A DNA stretch of 7,925 bases from an archaeon (GTDB lineage Archaea; Iainarchaeota; Iainarchaeia; Iainarchaeales; Iainarchaeaceae). Shown here in pieces: positions 5,276 to 7,925 of this stretch (positions are counted from its first letter, which is position 1; every line of letters starts with the position of its first letter). The stretch covers positions 1 to 7,925 of the forward strand of contig JANLHD010000175.1 of the NCBI GenBank assembly GCA_024653865.1, in the 5' to 3' direction. The notes beneath the pieces were generated by a model that was given only the letters and a program-made list of their open reading frames with translations, was not told where the DNA came from and did no database searches. Made by a program: the position numbers and the translations under genes.

Positions 5276-5347
5276 TGGGGGATGCAGGAATCGAACCTGC
5301 GACCTCCACCGTGTGAAGGTGGCGTTCTACCACTGAACCAATCCCCC
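5276..5347 (-). tRNA. tRNA-Val (CAC)
   Basis: A complete 72-nt cloverleaf on the minus strand. It has acceptor GGGGGAT/ATCCCCC plus discriminator A, and D-arm GTTC-AGTGGTA-GAAC. The anticodon arm is CCACC-TTCACAC-GGTGG, giving anticodon CAC for valine codon GUG. Variable loop AGGTC and T-arm GCAGG-TTCGAAT-CCTGC complete it. There is no intron. The 3' CCA is not encoded (TCC follows the discriminator), so it must be added by CCA-adding enzyme. It is convergent with the ATPase gene. Confidence 0.97.
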
Positions 5348-5403
5348 GCACCAAAACTCAAAGCCACTATACGCAAATGGCAATTAGATTCAAGTAGCGG
5401 AAT

Positions 5404-5414
5404 TTTTATATAAT
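5404..5414 (-). promoter_or_regulatory. TATA-like box upstream of tRNA-Val
   Basis: Minus-strand ATTATATAAAA, centred about 62 bp before the mature tRNA end, would give a leader of about 35 nt for RNase P to remove. The element is nearly symmetric and could also fire on the plus strand. A weaker GTATAGT (5367-5373) lies closer, at about -23. Confidence 0.35.
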
Positions 5415-5639
5415 TGAACTCTAAAGCCAATCATTTAAATAATCGCCCCGCCAACCCTTTTTTCGAAAAACGCTTGGAGCACAGCTTGGCCGCTCTTCAC
5501 CCACAGGCACGGCGTCGCGTCAAATAACGCAACCCTTGGCACCTCCCGCCTCACAGGCTGCGCCAATGCGCAAAAAATTGGCATCACCATCACACTTTTC
5601 CATAGCACACTTTCAAATAATACTGAATAACCACCCACG

Positions 5640-5652
5640 CCCCCTTTGGGGG
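5640..5652. repeat. Short perfect palindrome, C5-T3-G5
   Basis: CCCCCTTTGGGGG, a 5-bp stem with a 3-nt loop at the boundary where the base composition changes. Function unknown. Confidence 0.35.
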
Positions 5653-5692
5653 AAGGGAATTTGGCATTTCAATTCATAAGAGCAGATGGACA

Positions 5693-5708
5693 GAAAACCT
5701 CGGTTTTC
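5693..5708. repeat. 16-bp palindrome
   Basis: GAAAACC-TC-GGTTTTC has 7-bp perfect arms and a 2-bp spacer. It lies 80-100 bp before the TATA box of the acidic microprotein gene. The short spacer suits a dimeric DNA-binding site better than an RNA hairpin. Confidence 0.45.
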
Positions 5709-5757
5709 AGGCATATTGGCACTTTCTAGGGCGGCAACAAAAAGCCAAAAAAAAGGC

Positions 5758-5771
5758 GAGACACTTGTCTC
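5758..5771. promoter_or_regulatory. 14-bp palindrome upstream of a TATA box, possible activator site
   Basis: GAGACA-CT-TGTCTC ends 18 bp before the TATA box at 5790. In archaea activators typically bind just upstream of the TATA/BRE, so this is a plausible control site for the acidic microprotein gene. On the minus strand the same hairpin followed by GCC and eight T resembles a terminator, but no minus-strand gene feeds into it. Confidence 0.45.
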
Positions 5772-5789
5772 AAAGTCGCATCAGTTCGG

Positions 5790-5835
5790 TTTAAATGCTT
5801 AACCTGGAACTATAAGAATAGAAATTCTTGGAGGT
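5790..5835 (+). promoter_or_regulatory. Promoter and Shine-Dalgarno of the acidic microprotein gene
   Basis: TTTAAAT (5790-5796) predicts initiation near 5820. GGAGGT (5830-5835) then lies 7 nt before the ATG at 5843. Unlike several neighbours this gene is not leaderless and has the strongest ribosome-binding site in the window, alongside that of alba. Confidence 0.65.
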
Positions 5836-5842
5836 ATTCAAC

Positions 5843-5950
5843 ATGGATATCGAAGAAATGCTTAAGTTCCAGGAAGAGGAAGACGACGACTCAGACGACT
5901 GGGATGACGACGACTCGGATGGCGGCGAAGCAGAAGAAGAAGCTTATTGA
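5843..5950 (+). CDS. Highly acidic 35-residue microprotein
   Basis: A 35-codon frame, MDIEEMLKFQ then an Asp/Glu-rich tail to the end (EEEAY). Twenty of 35 residues are Asp or Glu and only one is Lys, giving an extremely low predicted isoelectric point. Residues 1-10 could form a short amphipathic helix; the rest should be disordered. Codons 13-20 and 21-28 look like an 8-codon tandem duplication (EDDDSDDW / DDDDSDGG), so the tail may have grown by repeat expansion. The case for a real gene is the full expression cassette: TATA box, strong Shine-Dalgarno at 7-nt spacing, and a perfect hairpin plus T-run terminator 12 bp after the stop. It overlaps no other gene. I do not recognise a family. 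A nucleic-acid mimic, a chaperone of basic proteins such as Alba or ribosomal proteins, or a cation buffer are possibilities only. Confidence 0.72.
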   Translation: MDIEEMLKFQEEEDDDSDDWDDDDSDGGEAEEEAY

Positions 5951-5961
5951 ATAATTAATTG

Positions 5962-5991
5962 CCGGCTATTTAGCCGGTTTCTCCTTTTTTT
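5962..5991 (+). terminator. Intrinsic-type terminator after the microprotein gene
   Basis: CCGGCTA-TT-TAGCCGG (5962-5977) is a perfect 7-bp-arm palindrome followed by TTTCTCC and seven T (5985-5991). It resembles a bacterial-style rho-independent terminator and is the cleanest in the window. Confidence 0.8.
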
Positions 5992-5992
5992 C

Positions 5993-6011
5993 ATTGCCCA
6001 AATCGGGCAAT
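5993..6011. repeat. Second hairpin behind the terminator
   Basis: ATTGCCC-AAATC-GGGCAAT, 7-bp stem and 5-nt loop, followed by AATTTTCT on the plus strand. It may be a backup terminator for the microprotein gene, or a stop for minus-strand transcripts from tRNA-Leu. Confidence 0.45.
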
Positions 6012-6075
6012 AATTTTCTACATTCTAATTTCCACGCATATGAAGTGACAACCCTGCTTCTTCGAAGCATTGGAG

Positions 6076-6159
6076 TGCGGGAGGCAGGATTTGAACCTGC
6101 GAAGGCACTAAGCCGCCAGGCCCTGAACCTGGCCCAATTGGCCGCTATGGGACTCCCGC
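6076..6159 (-). tRNA. tRNA-Leu (CAG)
   Basis: An 84-nt class-II tRNA on the minus strand. The acceptor is GCGGGAG/CTCCCGC plus discriminator A, and the D-loop has the conserved GG. The anticodon arm CCAGG-TTCAGGG-CCTGG gives anticodon CAG (leucine codon CUG). A long variable arm, GGC-TTAGT-GCC at its core, and T-arm GCAGG-TTCAAAT-CCTGC follow. Long variable arm plus discriminator A supports Leu over Ser. No intron and no encoded CCA (CTCC follows). A small hairpin GCTTC-TTC-GAAGC lies just downstream at 6056-6068. Confidence 0.96.
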
Positions 6160-6185
6160 GCAATAAAGAAAACTACTCGGGGAAG

Positions 6186-6193
6186 GTTTTAAA
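6186..6193 (-). promoter_or_regulatory. TATA box of tRNA-Leu
   Basis: Minus-strand CTTTAAAA centred about 30 bp before the mature 5' end, implying a leader of only a few nucleotides. Confidence 0.5.
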
Positions 6194-6224
6194 GGCAAAC
6201 CAAAAGAGGGAATGCGAGGCAAAA

Positions 6225-6259
6225 ATTATAAATGCGCAGAACATGTATTTTTTTGGTGA
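6225..6259 (+). promoter_or_regulatory. Promoter and Shine-Dalgarno of the basic 93-residue gene
   Basis: ATTATAAA (6225-6232) predicts initiation near 6255. GGTGA (6255-6259) is 5 nt before the ATG at 6265, so the leader would be only about 10 nt and consist almost entirely of the ribosome-binding site. Confidence 0.5.
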
Positions 6260-6264
6260 ATTAA

Positions 6265-6546
6265 ATGATGGCGGGGCATTTTGAACGGCCAACCGAATTG
6301 GTGAAAAGCGGAGTGGCAATTCGGCATGCCGCAAGAGAGAGGAGTGCCGCGAAACGAAGGCGCCTTTCAATGTCAAAGGAACAGTACGAACAATTGGTCA
6401 AAGACCTGGAAGCAAGAGGATTGACAAAGGGCGTCGCAAAATCATGGGCATACTACAATGCCAGGGTAAAAAAAAGCATGGAAAAAAGCGAATCATTTTT
6501 CAACTACATGGCTCTGCAGAACAGGCTGCCGAAAACTCAAAGATGA
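6265..6546 (+). CDS. Small basic protein, unknown function
   Basis: 93 residues, not recognised. The first third is very basic (KSGVAIRHAARERSAAKRRRL, 14-34 region) and could bind nucleic acid. The remainder is helical-looking: SKEQYEQLVKDLEARGLTKGVAKSWAYYNARVKKSMEKS, with an aromatic patch (W61, Y63, Y64) and a C-terminal SFFNYMALQNRLPKTQR. A helix-loop-helix like this, with K/R-rich flanks, might contact RNA or DNA, but no family motif supports it. The ATG at 6265 follows GGTGA by 5 nt; a second ATG follows immediately, so either could be used. It diverges from tRNA-Leu, and its last 10 bp overlap the end of the convergent pyrophosphatase gene. It is kept as a real gene because of the promoter, ribosome-binding site and the otherwise empty position. 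Confidence 0.68.
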   Translation: MMAGHFERPTELVKSGVAIRHAARERSAAKRRRLSMSKEQYEQLVKDLEARGLTKGVAKSWAYYNARVKKSMEKSESFFNYMALQNRLPKTQR

Positions 6547-7118
6547 TTGGTCATGCGAAGCTGCTGCTCGCCTAGCCACTCGCCCAATTTTTTGGTGGCT
6601 ATTGCGCGGTGCGAAATCTCGTTCTTTTTCTCTATGGGCAAATCCGCCAGCGCCACATCAAAACCTTTCGGGACAAAAATTTTTTCGTAAGGAAGCCTGT
6701 CCTTTTCAATCGAAACCGCATCATCGAGAAGGGAACCGTGAAGTTCGCCGGAAAACGATGCGGATTCCACGCCGTCAAAATAATGCACCACGGTCTTGAA
6801 GTGCGCGGCCTTTTTCTTTGCGTTGCGAATGAGCAAAAGCAACCCCGGAAAACCAATCCCCAAATAAACCCTTTTTGCAAGCGGCCCTGGAAAATTATTG
6901 TAGGCGCCGAAAAAAACTCCGGTGTCCTCGGCAACAACCGCCGTCCCCAAATGCTCGTACGCCTGCCTCGCCTTGTACTCCGCAATTTCCTCTAGCGTGT
7001 CAAAATCCGGCTCCACAATGCGCGGGTTTTCGTGCAAAAGGTTAACGCCGAACTTTTTCAAAATCAGCGACATTTCCGCAACCTTGTGGCGATTGCCCGT
7101 TGCGATGGTCAGGTCCAT
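6537..7118 (-). CDS. RdgB/HAM1-family non-canonical purine NTP pyrophosphatase
   Basis: 193 residues. Hydrolyses (d)ITP and (d)XTP to monophosphate and pyrophosphate, keeping deaminated purines out of DNA and RNA; cytosolic and metal-dependent. The family blocks are in order: IATGNRHKVAE (5-15; T7, N9, K12, E15 line the phosphate/metal site), and VVAEDTGVFFGAYNNFPGPLAKRVY (61-85, with E64/D65 and the FPG and A-R positions). Then come FSGELHGSL (122-130), LPYEKIFVPKG (142-152) and EKKNEISHRAIATKKLGEWL (163-182), whose K..N..SHR..A is the base-recognition segment. Length is normal. The ATG starts one base after the stop of the upstream PPC-like gene (TAAAATG) and so is cotranscribed and probably coupled. 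Its 3' end overlaps the convergent basic-protein gene by 10 bp. Confidence 0.93.
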   Translation of the reverse strand: MDLTIATGNRHKVAEMSLILKKFGVNLLHENPRIVEPDFDTLEEIAEYKARQAYEHLGTAVVAEDTGVFFGAYNNFPGPLAKRVYLGIGFPGLLLLIRNAKKKAAHFKTVVHYFDGVESASFSGELHGSLLDDAVSIEKDRLPYEKIFVPKGFDVALADLPIEKKNEISHRAIATKKLGEWLGEQQLRMTNHL

Positions 7119-7119
7119 T

Positions 7120-7512
7120 TTATTCCCCGTCTACGATATCGACAAACGAAAGGCGAATAGTAAGCCCATCCTTTGCCTTTCCGCGGACAAGGGTTCCGTG
7201 CATCGGCGGCTTTTCATTGGTCACGATTTTCATTGTGCCAAACAGCTCGTCATAACTAAGCTTGTAACTTCCCGAGGCAATCATGACAGCTTTGTCCTTA
7301 ATGGTGCTGGACCGAAAGGAATTGCCCTCAAAATAATTGATAATCGCCTCTTTGACCGAACCGTCAACCGACTCTATTGTCACGGAGTTCAACTTATGCT
7401 CCTTCATGCCGGCCTTGATGGATTCCTCTATCCCATCATCATCCTCAAGAATGAGCGTTAATTGCTTCTTCACCCCTTTTTTCGAAAAAAGGTGCGCATC
7501 CACATATGGCAT
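7120..7512 (-). CDS. PPC/DUF296-like domain protein
   Basis: 130 residues. The pattern recalls the PPC (DUF296) fold, found as stand-alone trimeric proteins in archaea and bacteria and fused to AT-hook DNA-binding proteins in plants. An N-terminal strand LTLILEDDDGIEESIKAGM (18-36) has an acidic turn. Next come SVTIESVDGSVKEAIINYFEG (43-63), the 'G-S-hydrophobic-Y-F' strand, then VMIASGSYKL (76-85) and a closing KPPMHGTLVRGKAKDGLTIRLSF (101-123), which resembles the G-H...G...A...V-V-L end of the family. The match is from memory and partial; the metal-binding histidines of some bacterial members are not all present. Function unknown. There is no Shine-Dalgarno; a TATA-like box about 28 bp upstream suggests a leaderless mRNA that also carries the pyrophosphatase gene. 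Confidence 0.62.
   Translation of the reverse strand: MPYVDAHLFSKKGVKKQLTLILEDDDGIEESIKAGMKEHKLNSVTIESVDGSVKEAIINYFEGNSFRSSTIKDKAVMIASGSYKLSYDELFGTMKIVTNEKPPMHGTLVRGKAKDGLTIRLSFVDIVDGE
7475..7492. repeat. 18-bp perfect palindrome inside codons 8-13 of the PPC-like gene
   Basis: CCTTTTTTCGAAAAAAGG. As RNA on the minus strand it could fold near the start of a leaderless message. A 16-base part, starting CCCTTTTTTCG at 7474, recurs exactly at 5455-5470, though both are low-complexity. Confidence 0.4.
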
Positions 7513-7528
7513 AACAATCTTTTTGGAG

Positions 7529-7547
7529 GGTAATTCTTTTTATTACC
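7529..7547 (-). promoter_or_regulatory. TATA box of the PPC-like/pyrophosphatase operon, with flanking inverted repeat
   Basis: Minus-strand TAATAAAA (7537-7544) is centred about 28 bp before the ATG at 7512. GGTAAT (7529-7534) and ATTACC (7542-7547) form a 6-bp inverted repeat overlapping the box, a position where a bound repressor would exclude TBP. Confidence 0.5.
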
Positions 7548-7621
7548 ATTCTTCGCCAAATCCGAGGGCAAATCAAGGTTAAACATGGCCGCAAAGCAGA
7601 TGTCAATTTTGGGCAAATGAC

Positions 7622-7629
7622 CTTATAAA
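7622..7629 (+). promoter_or_regulatory. TATA box of the DUF4256 gene (leaderless)
   Basis: CTTATAAA is centred 26-27 bp before the ATG at 7652, with no Shine-Dalgarno between. It is divergent from the PPC-like promoter in the same 139-bp gap. Confidence 0.6.
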
Positions 7630-7651
7630 CTCTGGATTAATACTATTGATT

Positions 7652-7925
7652 ATGCGATCCAAAAAGGAGTTGCCGCCAAAACAGCAAGAAGAACTGCTCG
7701 GGACATTAAGGGCGCGTTTTGAGAAAAATATGAACCGCCATAAAGGCATTGAATGGCACAAAGTGCAGGCAAAACTGCAAGCCAATTCAGAAAAACTATG
7801 GGTGCTTGGCGAAATGGAGAGAACCGGCGGCGAACCGGACGTTGCCAGCATTGACAAAAAGACGGGCGAATACATTTTCTTTGATTGTTCGCAGCAAAGC
7901 CCCAAAGGCCGCAGAAGCGTTTGTT
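7652..7925 (+). CDS. DUF4256 family protein, 5' part (runs off the window)
   Basis: 91 codons are visible and the frame is open at the window end. The sequence follows the DUF4256 pattern: LRARFEKNMNRHKGIEWHKV (19-38), KLQANSEKLWVLGEMERTGG (41-60), EPDVASIDKKTGEYIFFDCS (61-80) and SPKGRRSVC (83-91). Family members are about 180-200 residues, so roughly half is present. Function is not established; the conserved E-M-E-R-T-G-G-E-P-D and D-C-S...P-x-G-R-R blocks contain acidic and cysteine residues that could form an active or metal site. I recall this family mainly from bacteria, so transfer into this archaeon is possible, but base composition and the archaeal leaderless promoter give no sign of recent arrival. 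Confidence 0.87.
   Translation, partial: MRSKKELPPKQQEELLGTLRARFEKNMNRHKGIEWHKVQAKLQANSEKLWVLGEMERTGGEPDVASIDKKTGEYIFFDCSQQSPKGRRSVC

Larger units (their letters stand above)
5435..5789. other. Intergenic stretch without a recognised gene
   Basis: Between the tRNA-Val promoter and the acidic microprotein gene no recognisable protein or RNA family is visible. The first half (about 5444-5580) is clearly GC-richer than the flanks, which in a moderately AT-rich archaeon can mark a structured RNA. Small local hairpins occur, for example GCCAAT/ATTGGC (5562-5582 region) and GCGT/ACGC near 5518-5531. I looked for SRP RNA (GGAA-tetraloop helix 8 with AGCA, UGUAA) and RNase P RNA (ACAGAA...GGCUUA, GAGGAAAGUCC) motifs on both strands and found none. 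A 67-codon minus-strand frame (5435-5638, GTG start, no convincing Shine-Dalgarno) crosses the GC-rich part; I do not call it a gene. The second half holds three perfect palindromes. Confidence 0.4.

Noticed and set aside
5435..5800. SRP RNA or RNase P RNA in the large gap
   Set aside because: ACAGAA at 5690-5695 recalled RNase P, but the paired GGCUUA block and the GAGGAAAGUCC block are absent on both strands; SRP helix-8 and UGUAA motifs are also absent.
5686..5802. 38-codon plus-strand frame starting MDRKPRFSG
   Set aside because: Weak or no Shine-Dalgarno, no well-placed TATA box, spans two palindromes and ends inside the promoter of the microprotein gene; likely chance.
7585..7620. 11-codon frame beginning MAAKQM between the divergent promoters
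   Set aside because: No ribosome-binding site or TATA box at the right distance; far too short to support.
1..7925. CRISPR array, insertion sequence, integrase or toxin-antitoxin module
   Set aside because: No regularly spaced repeats, transposase or integrase motifs, target-site duplications or paired small toxin/antitoxin genes were seen.

Overview
This is a gene-dense archaeal window. The diagnostic genes are the 3' part of deoxyhypusine synthase, a 55-codon Sec61-beta subunit, an Alba chromatin protein, a NusA-like KH protein and a HerA/COG0433-type ATPase. Several genes also carry a TATA-like box centred 26-28 bp upstream of their ATG and no Shine-Dalgarno, which is the archaeal leaderless arrangement. 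Both tRNA genes lack an encoded CCA. A small-genome (DPANN-type) lineage would fit the compact layout, but that is inference; nothing here fixes the phylum.

Layout: (1) 3-979 (+): C-terminal part of deoxyhypusine synthase, overlapping by 4 bp a multi-pass membrane protein. (2) 1015-1182 (-): Sec61-beta (SecG), convergent with the membrane gene. (3) 1322-2194 (+): a single-pass membrane protein with a ThuA/glutamine-amidotransferase-like domain, preceded by an 18-bp palindrome. (4) 2298-3036 (+): Alba, then the KH protein, which has its own leaderless promoter. (5) 3166-3654 (+): a coiled-coil plus winged-helix regulator whose start is bracketed by two copies of a 9-bp word exactly 20 bp apart. 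It is followed by a long imperfect hairpin and a terminator-like hairpin that together could delimit a small RNA. (6) 3932-5230 (+): HerA-like ATPase, convergent with tRNA-Val(CAC). (7) 5348-5789: about 440 bp with no recognised gene, GC-richer in its first half and holding several perfect palindromes. (8) 5843-5950 (+): a 35-residue, 57% acidic microprotein with its own TATA box, strong Shine-Dalgarno and terminator. (9) tRNA-Leu(CAG) (-), divergent from an unidentified basic 93-residue protein. (10) 6537-7512 (-): a two-gene unit, PPC/DUF296-like protein then RdgB/HAM1 nucleotide pyrophosphatase. (11) 7652-end (+): 5' part of a DUF4256 protein.

The genes are mainly information-processing and housekeeping functions: eIF5A modification, protein export, chromatin, RNA binding, DNA-pumping ATPase, nucleotide-pool cleaning and tRNAs. 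I see no mobile element, CRISPR array or defence island. The most interesting parts are non-coding or very small: the apparently self-regulated winged-helix gene, the structured element behind it whose loop carries an anti-Shine-Dalgarno-like stretch, the acidic microprotein, and repeated perfect inverted repeats sitting on promoters.
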